The notes beneath the pieces are model-generated. The model was not told the DNA's origin. It was given only the letters and a program-made list of their open reading frames with translations, and searched no databases. This document shows, one piece after another, positions 17,746 through 27,244 of a stretch of DNA of 64,000 bases. The position numbers were made by a program, and so were the translations under genes. The first letter of the stretch is position 1. Every line of letters starts with the position of its first letter. This DNA is from JAKZVK01 sp965237575 (GTDB lineage: Bacteria; Acidobacteriota; Terriglobia; Bryobacterales; UBA6623): NCBI GenBank assembly GCA_965237575.1, contig CBDEGI010000003.1, forward strand, positions 310,001 through 374,000, given 5' to 3'.

Positions 17746-17967
17746 TTTGTGCCCGGGTGCTGGTTGGGATGGTGGTCGTTTGGCCGTCGGCCTGCAGCAA
17801 GTTCGTCGTGACGAAAAAGAATCGAGAATGGATGTCCCCGCGGCGTAGCCTCGACATGGTGCTGGGACGGTAGGCGTCGTAGCCTGGTTAGTGCGGCGAA
17901 TCGAGAGGCGTTGGGAAAGTCCGTGGATCTCAAAACCGAGATCCGCGCTACGGGCTCGGCCCGCCCG

Positions 17968-18910
17968 CTACTTCTCGATCTCCAACGGGACGGTCAGCAT
18001 GAGCGGTGAGCCCGGATTCGCCGGCACGCGGTAGAGCGTCTGCGGCATCGGCTCTTCCTGCACCAGTAAGCGCGACCCCATCCCGGCTTCCTTCTCCGCG
18101 CTGGTCCAGCGCTTGCCGAGACCCCCGACCAACTCGAAACGCTCGGCCTCGGCACCCCACATCGATTCCCAGTCAGAGAACTGCTCGTCGGATAGCTTCA
18201 GCGCGCTGCGGCCGATCTCGATCCCCTCCATCGGCTTGGACGCGATCAACACGATCAGCACCTCGCCGATCTGGTTATCGCGCCGGGGCCGCAGTGTGAA
18301 GAAGGGGGGGGTTGTCGCCCTGATCGGGGATCTCGACGACCCGACCCGCCTTGACGGCATTGTCGCCGCCGCGTGTGCGCAGCGTGGGGAAGATCAGGTA
18401 GGGCTCGCTCATCGTGCCATCAGCGTACTGCTCGCGGTTGATGACGTACAGATAGCCCGCGCGGGGCGCCTCGATCGACACCCGCACGCGCTGTCCGGCC
18501 GCAACCGGTTCTCCCGCCGCCACGCGGACGGGGACGTACTGCTTCGTCCCGCCCTGCTCGGCCACGCTCAGCATGGCCGATTCTTCGTCGCCCGCCCTGG
18601 ACGGCCGCAAACCCCAGATCGTGATGCCCACAATCGCGTCGTCCTTGGAAAGGGGGGTGGGATCGGTAGCGGCGCTGGCCTCATACGCAGGCTTCGTCGG
18701 CTGTGCTTTCGGCGTGGACTTCGCGGCGGCCTTTGCCGGGGTCGCCTTCTTGGTGTCTTTCTTGCCCTTCAGTTGCGCATTCCAAAGCTGCCGGGTGCCC
18801 AGCGAGGCCCCCTGCTGCGCATCCGCCGGAACCGAGCCGGCCAGCCCACACACCAACGCCAATGCAGCCGATGTCAGGCTGATCTCAAGAAACCCACGTG
18901 AGAACTTCAT
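17968..18910 (-). pseudogene. DUF4384 lipoprotein-like/secreted protein, frameshifted in a C8 tract
   Basis: Two overlapping frames make one protein. From ATG 18910 (GGAGG 5-6 nt upstream) the first frame gives a signal peptide, a Lys/Ala/Pro-rich linker and the first part of a DUF4384 domain (VSIEAPRAGYLYVINRE, LIFPTLRTRGGDN). At 18304-18311 the coding strand has eight C; the original frame then ends in nonsense, while the frame one base away continues FFTLRPRRDNQIGEVLIVL to a stop at 17968. Seven C would restore a single frame of about 313 codons. The lesion may be phase variation, a real mutation or a homopolymer sequencing error. It lies 18 nt downstream of the cyclase gene, clearly the same operon. 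DUF4384 domains often accompany caspase-like and kinase proteins; their role is unknown. Confidence 0.8.
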
Positions 18911-18928
18911 TAGAGCCTCCTACTGATC

Positions 18929-20224
18929 TTAGAAGTGTGTCAGCGGCACCAGGTGTACAAGAACTTCTCCCGATGTCGCCACATCCGTATGGTCCTTTGT
19001 CTTCACGCGCTCCACCTCGGAGCGCGCGGCGATCAGGTCTTGGATGGCCTGCACTTGCCCGGGGTCGGTGATGAGCCCCATGTCTTCGGAATTCGCCAAT
19101 CCCTTCACGGCCTCGAACTCCGGGACCGGCTCGGCTGCCCACACGAGCCAGAAATTCTCCGTCCCGGCCGCCCCATCAAAGCGGAAGCCGCCGTACTCAG
19201 GGATCTGGAAGTGGGAGCCGGCCTTGAGGAAAGCCTCGCCGTTGTTCATCCCCTCGAATGGGAACTGTGCCACGTAGGTGATCGATCCGTCGGCCTCGTC
19301 CGGGCCCTCGGTGACGATGTACAGGTGGCCGTCCTGCGGACTTTCCAGGTGCAGAAATATCGCATAGCCGGCCTCGAACACCATCTCGCCCGGCAGCCGC
19401 AGCGGGTCTTCTATCGGTTGATTGTTGCGGTACCGTTGCATCGTCATCCAATAGGTGAACGACCGCGCCGATGACAAGGGCAGGCCCGCGACGCAGCCGG
19501 GGGCGTCCGGGCTGAATTGGCACCGCAGCCGCTCCCAGTTCAGCGCCCCGGCCAGAAGGACCACGGCCAAGACCGCCGCGGCGGCGACCCTCTTCTTGGT
19601 ATTGAGTGTCTTCCGCGCCTCGCCCGCTGCCGCCTGCTGTTGGACTTTTCGCGGTGGTTCGGCGTTCCCGAAGTCATCGCCGTGCAGGCTGAACACCTGG
19701 ACCCGCACGCCGTGTTTGACCTCCATCACACCGATGTCATGCACGTACTGGCTCCACTCGGTCAATTGACCGAGCATGTCCGCGACGCTTTGCGAGAGCA
19801 GGATGTGCCCATCATCACCACAGTCCATCACGCGCTGGGCAAGGTTGATGCCGCCGCCGGCGACGTTGCGAGCCTGGTTAATGTCGACGGTGTGATACAC
19901 CGGGCCGCTATTGACGCCCATGCGCAGTTGAATCTCGGAGCCGCTTTTGAGGGCGCGGGAGATATCGGCCGCGCATTGCACCGCCGCCACCGGGTCGCCG
20001 AAGAACGCCAGCGCGATCCCGTCACCGGTGGGCAGCATCACCAATTGATCGTGCCGCTTAGCGCGCTGGAAGGCGTCTGTTGCCTCGACGATGCGGGTTA
20101 GTTCCCTGACCAGCCGGGCGCCTTGGTCCATGGGCAATCTCGAGTAGCCCACGATGTCGGTGAAAAGCACCGACGCCATTTCCAGCTTGGGGTGGGTGCC
20201 GGTGCCTGATGACGTGGAGGACAT
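18929..20224 (-). CDS. Class III adenylate/guanylate cyclase with a C-terminal DUF4384-like domain
   Basis: A 431-residue membrane-tethered cyclase. The N-terminal domain (about 15-185) has the first metal-binding Asp in FTDIVGYS, the second in LPTGDGIALAFFGD, and a conserved NVAGGGINLAQR segment with the Asn and Arg used in catalysis, so it looks active. A linker and one transmembrane helix (AAAVLAVVLLAGALNW) lead to a C-terminal domain like DUF4384 (GYAIFLHLESPQDGHLYIV). Its output would be cAMP or cGMP, made in the cytoplasm and presumably controlled by the outer domain. The start could be TTG 20251 or ATG 20224; neither has a strong ribosome site. The next gene, 18 nt downstream, carries another DUF4384 domain. 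Confidence 0.88.
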   Translation of the reverse strand: MSSTSSGTGTHPKLEMASVLFTDIVGYSRLPMDQGARLVRELTRIVEATDAFQRAKRHDQLVMLPTGDGIALAFFGDPVAAVQCAADISRALKSGSEIQLRMGVNSGPVYHTVDINQARNVAGGGINLAQRVMDCGDDGHILLSQSVADMLGQLTEWSQYVHDIGVMEVKHGVRVQVFSLHGDDFGNAEPPRKVQQQAAAGEARKTLNTKKRVAAAAVLAVVLLAGALNWERLRCQFSPDAPGCVAGLPLSSARSFTYWMTMQRYRNNQPIEDPLRLPGEMVFEAGYAIFLHLESPQDGHLYIVTEGPDEADGSITYVAQFPFEGMNNGEAFLKAGSHFQIPEYGGFRFDGAAGTENFWLVWAAEPVPEFEAVKGLANSEDMGLITDPGQVQAIQDLIAARSEVERVKTKDHTDVATSGEVLVHLVPLTHF

Positions 20225-20450
20225 AGAGCGAGGGCTCGAACGACCCGGCAACGGGGTCGAGCCCGAAACGATAGTGTTTGGTCAGATTCTACCAGCCTGC
20301 GAGAGGAGGGCGAACGAAACCACGATCCGCCTAGCCTTGCCCGGTCGCGTCCACCGTGAAGACCCCGGGTGGCGCCGGTGGCGCCGCTTTTGACTGCCTG
20401 GTCACTCTTCGAAGACCCACACGGTTCGAGTGGGCCCTTGTTCCCGGAAG

Positions 20451-23400
20451 TCACTCAACGAAGAGCGTCACGACCGTACTGGTCTGGCCGGCGATCGTGA
20501 CTACCATGTCAACCTCGCCTGGGGCGACTCCGGCGGGCACGATCGCGTTGATCTGATACAGACTGGCGAAGCCCGGCGAGAGACCCGAAAAACCAACCGC
20601 GGCCGGAACGCCGCCGATGGTGACCGTCGCCACCCCGGTTGTGAAAGAAAGAGGCACGAGCGGGGCCTGCGCTCCCGTCACTACTGCCGGGGCCACCTCG
20701 CCCAACCCGGCGGCGTAAATGATGATAACCTCCCCTTCGCCGACCGGATTCGCCGCCGTGACCAGTTGAAAGCCTGGAAAATCCTGGACAATCCCCGGGC
20801 CGACCCCCGACGCGTTTTGCGTAAAGATGCCGGGCCGAGCCTCGGTCAAGAACACCGGTTCCGACAGCGCGACGCTCCCGGCATCGGTTCGACGCACCAG
20901 CAGCGGCAGGCTCTCGTTGATGCGGTCCGCCACCTCGAACGGCAGGATGGCGTTGACTTGATCCTCGCGGGAGAACAGCAGCGGCAGGGCCTCGCCGCCC
21001 AAAGTGATCTGCGTTCCGCCCAACTCGGTGGGCAGCGGAAACATCGTCGCGAGGGCGCCGCCGACCGTGCCGTCGGCGGGCTTCGGTTCGCTCGAAAGGT
21101 TCTCGCCGACGATCGCGACGATCGTACCTGGCGCCAGGGGATCCGGTACGAAGCTGGCACTGTGGACCACCCCGCCCGGAAACACCTTGGGAACGGGCAC
21201 CGCGTTGGGCGACACCGAGATGGCCTTGGTGAGGTTGCCAGTGATGCCCCCGAGATCGGAGGCAGTCACCGTCACCCCCGCCATCGACTCCTGCGCAACA
21301 TTAGGGACGTTCCACGTAGCCGTCCAGACTCCGTTTCCCGCGTGTCCCATGGCCAAGCTCGGGGAGTTGACGTTGTTGAAGTCCATGACGACCGACCCCT
21401 CCTGCATCTTCGCCCCGCAGTTATCCACGACGTCGACTAGAACGCTGGCCGGCCAGCCGGCCGGGATAGGTGACGTGCCTCCCAGCACGCTGAACACGGG
21501 GTCCACGTCGTCACGCACGCAGCCGCCTCCCTTCGGAGCGGCGGTCAGGGTTACACTACCGCCGAGGGTCCCGATTCCACCGGCTGCGGTGACGACCAAG
21601 AGAACATCGACGGTGCGGCTGGTCTCGTCATCAAACGAAAACCGAAGGAGTCCTCGATAGGTGCCTGGCTCCAGTCCCTCGGCGGTGACTCCCACGAAGA
21701 TCGGCAGTGGCTGCCCTGGAACTACCTCTCCTTCCGGCAACGGAGGGAACAACCACGGCCCACCGGTCAGAGTCAGAACCTGCAGCGTATAGGAAACCGT
21801 GTCCAGGCCGGTGTTGGTCAACTGGACTTGCTGAACGGCCGGCGCGCCCTTCTCTGCGCCGGCGACGAAGATCAGCCCCTCGGGCGCCACGTTGATTCGG
21901 CTCGGGCCGTCGGCCTGCTGCCAGTTCAACACCACCGTCACGAACTGGGGCGAGTTCGCGGCGTCGTTAGCGCCAATACCGACGAGACCGTAATACGAGC
22001 CCGGCGCCAGGGCCAAGGGGTCGACCCGCACTTCCACCGGCGAGCTCTCGCCGGCGTCACTGATTCCGTTTTCCGGCGTTGCGAGCAGCCAATTCTCCCC
22101 GCTAAGCATGATCGTTTGCTGGTTCCACACCATCAGCTCGGAACCGTCGTTGAGAACGTCAAAACTCCGCGGCGGCGGGCCCGAGCCACCCGCTAGCCCC
22201 GAGAACGTCATGCCGCGCTGCGAGAGCCGGAGAGATTGCGTCTTGTCGCTGATCGCCATGGTGACCGGAACCGTCATGTTCATCGGCCCCGGCGGCCCAT
22301 TGCCCTTCTCGGGGACGCTCAGTTCCAGCTCGGCAAAATGGGTGCCCGCGGAGAACCCGGAGGGGTCGGCGGTCACCTCGATTCTCACGGGCTCGGGGGC
22401 GGTTGCCCGTCCGGCCAACGGCCTGACGGTCAGGAAGGGCGGAAACCCCTTGCGCGGCGGTGGCCTAACCTGAAAGCCCAGGTTTCCTCCGCCTCCGTTC
22501 ATCACCTGTAGGCGCTGGGTCTTCGCCGGTGCGCCTTCGACGAATGAGAACAAGAGCCGGTTTGGCTGGAGACGGAGTTGCGGGGGATCACCGGGGTCTC
22601 CGTTGATTGGAATCCGAAACTCTTTGGCGGTCGAAGCCCCAACACTATCGGTCACCGCGGCCGCCCAGCGGAACAAGCCCGCTAAGGTAGGTAGGCCGCT
22701 GACGGCGCCGGTCAGGGGATCGAGATTGACCCCCGGCGGCAGCAAGCCGCCGGCGAGCGACCACGAATAGGGTGGGTTTCCTCCCGTCGCCTCCAAGCCC
22801 GTCTGGTAGGCCTGCCCGACGACGCCGGGCGGCCGGGCAGCCGCGCTCGTAATGATGAGCTGCTCACTCACCGTCAGCTCGAAGTTTTTGAAGGCGTTGG
22901 TACCTTGAGCGTCACCCACTCGAATACCGAACTGGAACACACCCGCTCGCTGCGGGATGCCGCTGATCGAGCCAAAGTTGGGGGCCAGCGTCAAGCCGGC
23001 TGGGAGCGCTGCGAAAGGATTCGCGAGGGACCAAATCAGTGGCTCCTCTCCGCCGCCGGCCATGAGCGGCTGAATGTACAGAGCCCCCACGCTCGTGGGT
23101 GGCAAGAAGGCCGAAGTCGTGATCACCAGACCCTCAACGACCGTAAAAGGAAACTCGTTCGACACCTGCTCGTTGGGATTGACCACGACAACCTGTGCTA
23201 CGTCCGGTTGAGCAACCAAAGGGGACGGCACCGACGCGAGGAGCCGGTTCGATTTGACGAACCCAGTCGTCAAGGCACCCTCGTTCCAAAAAACGGTCGA
23301 GCCCGGAACGAAACCCGCCCCATTGACAGTAAGTTGAAAATCCGGGGTGCCGGTGGAAGCCGCGTCGGGGGAAAGGCTTCGAATCGTAGGCCCTATAAAC

Positions 23401-23480
23401 TGCCCCTGATGGACGGATGGGGCCATGCTCAGGAGAAGAAGGAGGGCTGCTATCCGGCCCCCAATATGGTGTGGTTTCAC
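20451..23480 (-). CDS. Secreted multi-domain beta-sandwich protein with TIGR03437 C-terminal domain
   Basis: A 1009-residue exported protein. After a signal peptide (IAALLLLLSMAPSVHQ) it has an IPT/TIG-type domain (PTIRSLSPDAASTGTPDFQL), two putative Ig domains of the cadherin-like type (LPAGLTLAPNFGSISGIP; LLPPGVNLDPLTGAVSGLP), and BACON-like repeats around residues 300-600. It ends with the Solibacter-type TIGR03437 domain, recognised by GGVVHSASF, GTIVAIVGENLSS, REDQVNAILPFEV and the final TVVTLFVE. Such proteins are strongly associated with Acidobacteriota and are thought to be surface or extracellular. No enzyme motif is visible. It probably stands alone, followed by the cyclase operon on the same strand after a 226-nt gap without visible features. 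Confidence 0.88.
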   Translation of the reverse strand: MKPHHIGGRIAALLLLLSMAPSVHQGQFIGPTIRSLSPDAASTGTPDFQLTVNGAGFVPGSTVFWNEGALTTGFVKSNRLLASVPSPLVAQPDVAQVVVVNPNEQVSNEFPFTVVEGLVITTSAFLPPTSVGALYIQPLMAGGGEEPLIWSLANPFAALPAGLTLAPNFGSISGIPQRAGVFQFGIRVGDAQGTNAFKNFELTVSEQLIITSAAARPPGVVGQAYQTGLEATGGNPPYSWSLAGGLLPPGVNLDPLTGAVSGLPTLAGLFRWAAAVTDSVGASTAKEFRIPINGDPGDPPQLRLQPNRLLFSFVEGAPAKTQRLQVMNGGGGNLGFQVRPPPRKGFPPFLTVRPLAGRATAPEPVRIEVTADPSGFSAGTHFAELELSVPEKGNGPPGPMNMTVPVTMAISDKTQSLRLSQRGMTFSGLAGGSGPPPRSFDVLNDGSELMVWNQQTIMLSGENWLLATPENGISDAGESSPVEVRVDPLALAPGSYYGLVGIGANDAANSPQFVTVVLNWQQADGPSRINVAPEGLIFVAGAEKGAPAVQQVQLTNTGLDTVSYTLQVLTLTGGPWLFPPLPEGEVVPGQPLPIFVGVTAEGLEPGTYRGLLRFSFDDETSRTVDVLLVVTAAGGIGTLGGSVTLTAAPKGGGCVRDDVDPVFSVLGGTSPIPAGWPASVLVDVVDNCGAKMQEGSVVMDFNNVNSPSLAMGHAGNGVWTATWNVPNVAQESMAGVTVTASDLGGITGNLTKAISVSPNAVPVPKVFPGGVVHSASFVPDPLAPGTIVAIVGENLSSEPKPADGTVGGALATMFPLPTELGGTQITLGGEALPLLFSREDQVNAILPFEVADRINESLPLLVRRTDAGSVALSEPVFLTEARPGIFTQNASGVGPGIVQDFPGFQLVTAANPVGEGEVIIIYAAGLGEVAPAVVTGAQAPLVPLSFTTGVATVTIGGVPAAVGFSGLSPGFASLYQINAIVPAGVAPGEVDMVVTIAGQTSTVVTLFVE

Positions 23481-23626
23481 CCGTCGACCCTGCCCTTACG
23501 TGAGGCGCACGCCAGCCAAGACTCGGTTCGGCCCCGCTGTGTCAAGCCGGTCATTTCTTACTAAACGATACCAGCCACGGAGGAGGATTCAAAGGCCGTC
23601 TTGTGTGAAACCGAACCGATAACTAT

Positions 23627-23691
23627 CGAGGCTCGCAAAATATAGTGACCTTGGAAGACGGGCACGCGCATGCCGTGCCCCTACGTGTGAA
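23627..23691. repeat. Long version of the palindromic repeat
   Basis: The segment GAGGCTCGCAAAA, then AGTGACCTTGGAAGACGGGC, then a variant of the palindrome, is repeated in inverse orientation at about 34600-34665 with only scattered changes. The shared unit is about 65 bp, so the mobile repeat is larger than the palindrome alone. Confidence 0.75.
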
Positions 23692-23699
23692 CATGCGCG

Positions 23700-26600
23700 T
23701 CAAAATGTGAGCCGCACAATCAGTTGAATCTGCCGCGCCGTCTCATCCAGTGGCCGCAACGCTGGAAATCCCGTGTCTCGCCCCCGACGCCCGAACAGCG
23801 CGTGCCCGAACGTACTCGAGCCCGGTACGGTGTCGGGGTTGGGGTCGTTGAGATTGGCGTGATTGAACAGATTGAAGATGTCCGCGCGGAACGTCAGCCG
23901 CCCCGACTCGCCCAGCCGGCTCAGCGGGACCGAACGGCTCAGCGACACGTCGATGCTGAACAGGCCCGGTCCGCGGAACGCATTGCGCCCGGAGTTCCCC
24001 AGCAGCCCCGGCCCCGGCACCGCAAACCCTTCTTCGCTGAGTAGAAGGACGCCACCGGGAATGGGCGTGCCCTTGCCGATCTGGGTCAAGTTCGGGTCAA
24101 TGATATCCGCACGCTGGTTGATGATCTGGCCTTGGCCGAAGTTGTGTCTCGACGACGCGGACACCGTGTAGGGAAAGCCTGTTCGAAACGCGGCCACCTG
24201 GGCGAATTGCCAGTCGCGGAACACCATGGCGGCCGTTGACGACGAGAACAGCTCCGGCAGATCCCAGTTCGAAAAGAACACCAGGTTGTGGCGCTGGTCG
24301 AAGTCGGCGTTGCCGCGATCGGCCCCGCTGTCGAACTGCCGAGCGAAGGCGGCCATGCTGCTTGTGCTTGCCGCTCCGGCGACGCCTGTGAAACTGAGAT
24401 CGAAGAAGTCGCCGGCCAACGGATCGCTTTGATTGTCGATCGCGTGGCTCCAGGTATAGGCCGCTTGGAGAGTCCCGCGCCGGGCACGGTAGCGGGCCAC
24501 GGCGGTGAGAGCGTGATAGTTCGAAAGCCCCTGGTTGGCGCGGTAGGAAATATCCGGTAAATCGTCATTGAAGCGCCCAAAGGGCCTCACCGGCAGGCTG
24601 AACTGGCGGTTGACGATGTCGGTCGTGATTAGGCCGCGTCCCAGTGAGCCGAGGGTGTTGACCTCGAGCGTCCAGTCGCGTGTCAGCTCGCGCTGCACAC
24701 CAAGGAAGTAGTTCTGCGCATAGCCGGACCGCAGCTTCGGATCGAGCAGTGTCAGCCGCGGGAAATCCATCGAAAAGTTGGTCCCCTCATAGGTCGGCAA
24801 CACTCTCGACACCGGCGCCAAGTAACCGTCCTCCGACGCCGAGGGCTCGTAGACGAAGTTGGCCAGGACGAAGTTGTTGTGGCGAACGTTCTGCCAAAGA
24901 TTGTCGAACGGCCGGTCGAAGAAGATCCCGTAGCCTCCACGCACGACCGTTTTGAAATCGCCGAGAAGGTCGTAAGAGAACCCGAACCGCGCAGCGAGAT
25001 TGTTGTTATCCGGGCTGAAGAGTTGCTGGTCGCCGCCGGTCGGAAAAACGACCGCCGCCCCGGCCAGCCGCTCCGGGAAGTTGGAGCCGCTCCCGAGTTC
25101 GACGATGCCGTCCTTGACCGCGCCGGTGTTGGTTGGGGCGCCGAACTTTTCATAGCGCAGCCCGAGGTTGAGCACGAGCCGCGGCGTCACCTTGAAGGTG
25201 TCTTGAAGGAAAAGGTAGTGCTGGTTGTAGCTGTACTCGCGCTCGTATGGCGGCAGGGTCAGCGCCGGCAGGTCTTGACGGGACACCGCGACCGAGAAGC
25301 AGGGCAGGTCTTTACGCTCCACCGTGAACGACAAGCACCTCGGCCGGTCGAGCGAGAACTCAAAGATGTCATCGAACAGGTAGCGGCCATCACGGCCCGC
25401 CGTTAGTTCACCGTCGATGGTCCGGGCCAGCAGGCCTCCGCCGACCTTGAGCAGGTGGCGTCCGCGTACCCAAAGAAGGTTGTCGTTCAGCTCCCAGTTG
25501 CGGGTACGGTTGCGAAAGCCGTAGAAGGCAGGACTCCCCGGAAGCAGAGTTCGCCGTAGCCTGTCTTCCGGCACATCACCGGCCGCTTGCAACGTGGTCC
25601 CGACGCCGAGAGTCGGGATATCCGGACGGGCACGGTCCCAGCGAAGGTCGTCGCGGCTCCAGCCGAAACGCAATTCGTTGGTCAGCGCCGGCCCGACGAC
25701 GCTCACGTGACTCAGCGCCAGGCTGAGCGTCGGCTGCTTGAGCGGCGAAATGAAGTCCTCGTAGGGGTACCAGATGAAATCCGGGCGCGAGAGCCGCGCG
25801 ACCGCAACGCGCCCCATCAGACGATGGGCGCCTGACGGCGAGACCCAGTCCGCGCGCCCCAAGGTCAGGTAGCGGTCGATCGAAATCGGCGGCCGCACGG
25901 ATATGTCCGACGTCAAGCCGTTGCCTGGGTCGGTCGCCGGCGTCGGGAATTCGGTGAGCAGGCGGCGCGCCAGGCTGTCAGGCGCCGTGAACGATTCGGC
26001 AAAGCCCGGCGCGGGCACCCTGTACTCCATCGCCTCGCCCCGGCCCCGGTTGCGCAAGGCCTCGAACGCTCCGGAGACGAAGAGAGCATTGCGGCGCAGC
26101 GGCCCGCCGACGTGAAAGCCTCCCTGCGACTCCTTTAGCGGCGAGCGCGGCAGCCCGCGGCGGTTTCTCTGGAAGTCATTCGCGTTGAGTGCGTCGTTCT
26201 TAAGGTTGAAGTATCCGATGCCGTGCCACTCGCTGCTCCCCGAGCGAGTGACGGCGTTGGCCAAGTATCCCGAGGTACGCCCGTACTCGGCTGAGAAGTT
26301 ACTCATCGAGACACGGTATTCCTGAACCGCCTCGGGCGCCAGGGCCGAGAGCGGTCCGGTGATGAGATAGTTGTTGTTCTCGAGCCCGTCGAGCATGAAG
26401 TTCGACGCCGAGGGCCGCTGCCCGTTGATCGAGAGGCCGAGCCCACGCCCGGTCGTCGTGTCGGCGGTGACACCGGGTTGCGTCACGAGCATGGTGTAGG
26501 TGTCCCGGCCCGAGAAGGGGAGCTCCCTGATTTGCGCCGGGTCGATGACCTGCGACACGGTCGATTCCAGCGCCGCCTGGTTGCCTTCGGTGGCTTCGAA

Positions 26601-27035
26601 GGTTCCGACGCGGCTGGCATCGACGTCGGGGCCGAAGAAGGTGAGCACGGCTTCGGAGTCGGGAAAGAACACGCTGCGATAGCGGCCCTGCTCCCAGACG
26701 TCTCCCAGCGGCCGCAGCTTCAGATTGAGATCGACCCGGCTGGCGACGGGCAGCTCCAGCTCGTGGACCTCCTGCGCCTGGTAGCCATCTGCCGTGGCGC
26801 GGATGCGGTAGGCGCCAGGGGGCAGAAGCGGGAGAGCGTAGAAGCCCGACGAGCCGGCATCGGCGACCCCGCGTGTGTTGGTTTGCAGGTTGAGGTAGGA
26901 AACTTGGGTGGCGGCGATGGGCTGTCCCGTTTGGGCATCGACAATTCGGCCGGCGATCAGGCCATCAGTGGTCTGTGAACGCGCGGCAATCGCCGCGATC
27001 CAAACTATCAAGAGGATCGATATTGCCTGCCGCAT
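23700..27035 (-). CDS. Oar-type TonB-dependent receptor-like outer-membrane protein
   Basis: A 1111-residue outer-membrane barrel protein. A signal peptide is followed by a carboxypeptidase-regulatory-like domain (about 20-105: DGLIAGRIVDAQTGQPIAAT ... GAYRIRATADGY). Then come a plug-like section (IRELPFSGRDTYTMLVTQPG, SINGQRPSASNFMLDG) and a long beta-barrel with many aromatic-rich strands, ending in the aromatic residue of IQLIVRLTF as expected for a barrel. This architecture (Oar/TonB-like) is expanded in Acidobacteriota and often takes up polymers or peptides; the ligand is unknown. No TonB box was identified. It is divergent from the caspase gene over a 209-nt gap. Confidence 0.92.
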   Translation of the reverse strand: MRQAISILLIVWIAAIAARSQTTDGLIAGRIVDAQTGQPIAATQVSYLNLQTNTRGVADAGSSGFYALPLLPPGAYRIRATADGYQAQEVHELELPVASRVDLNLKLRPLGDVWEQGRYRSVFFPDSEAVLTFFGPDVDASRVGTFEATEGNQAALESTVSQVIDPAQIRELPFSGRDTYTMLVTQPGVTADTTTGRGLGLSINGQRPSASNFMLDGLENNNYLITGPLSALAPEAVQEYRVSMSNFSAEYGRTSGYLANAVTRSGSSEWHGIGYFNLKNDALNANDFQRNRRGLPRSPLKESQGGFHVGGPLRRNALFVSGAFEALRNRGRGEAMEYRVPAPGFAESFTAPDSLARRLLTEFPTPATDPGNGLTSDISVRPPISIDRYLTLGRADWVSPSGAHRLMGRVAVARLSRPDFIWYPYEDFISPLKQPTLSLALSHVSVVGPALTNELRFGWSRDDLRWDRARPDIPTLGVGTTLQAAGDVPEDRLRRTLLPGSPAFYGFRNRTRNWELNDNLLWVRGRHLLKVGGGLLARTIDGELTAGRDGRYLFDDIFEFSLDRPRCLSFTVERKDLPCFSVAVSRQDLPALTLPPYEREYSYNQHYLFLQDTFKVTPRLVLNLGLRYEKFGAPTNTGAVKDGIVELGSGSNFPERLAGAAVVFPTGGDQQLFSPDNNNLAARFGFSYDLLGDFKTVVRGGYGIFFDRPFDNLWQNVRHNNFVLANFVYEPSASEDGYLAPVSRVLPTYEGTNFSMDFPRLTLLDPKLRSGYAQNYFLGVQRELTRDWTLEVNTLGSLGRGLITTDIVNRQFSLPVRPFGRFNDDLPDISYRANQGLSNYHALTAVARYRARRGTLQAAYTWSHAIDNQSDPLAGDFFDLSFTGVAGAASTSSMAAFARQFDSGADRGNADFDQRHNLVFFSNWDLPELFSSSTAAMVFRDWQFAQVAAFRTGFPYTVSASSRHNFGQGQIINQRADIIDPNLTQIGKGTPIPGGVLLLSEEGFAVPGPGLLGNSGRNAFRGPGLFSIDVSLSRSVPLSRLGESGRLTFRADIFNLFNHANLNDPNPDTVPGSSTFGHALFGRRGRDTGFPALRPLDETARQIQLIVRLTF

Positions 27036-27138
27036 CGAGTGCCTAGTTCAGCCCAATGATATCCCGAATCGCCCCACCTCGTGATGACCTCGGTGTTCTA
27101 CGCCACACGCGGCGGCAGCCGCCCGGCTCATTCCATCG

Positions 27139-27144
27139 TATAAT
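27139..27144 (+). promoter_or_regulatory. Possible -10 element for the caspase gene
   Basis: TATAAT followed by TT, about 100 nt before the caspase-like gene. No -35 match lies 16-18 nt upstream, so this is a tentative call. Confidence 0.25.
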
Positions 27145-27244
27145 TTGGGGGGAAGCCGACGGCGCAGATGTAGCGGCGCAGCGCTAAACTCGCGTCTTTC
27201 ACACGTCCCTGCCGGCGAGCTTGTAACGAAGGCCTGGAGTCCGA

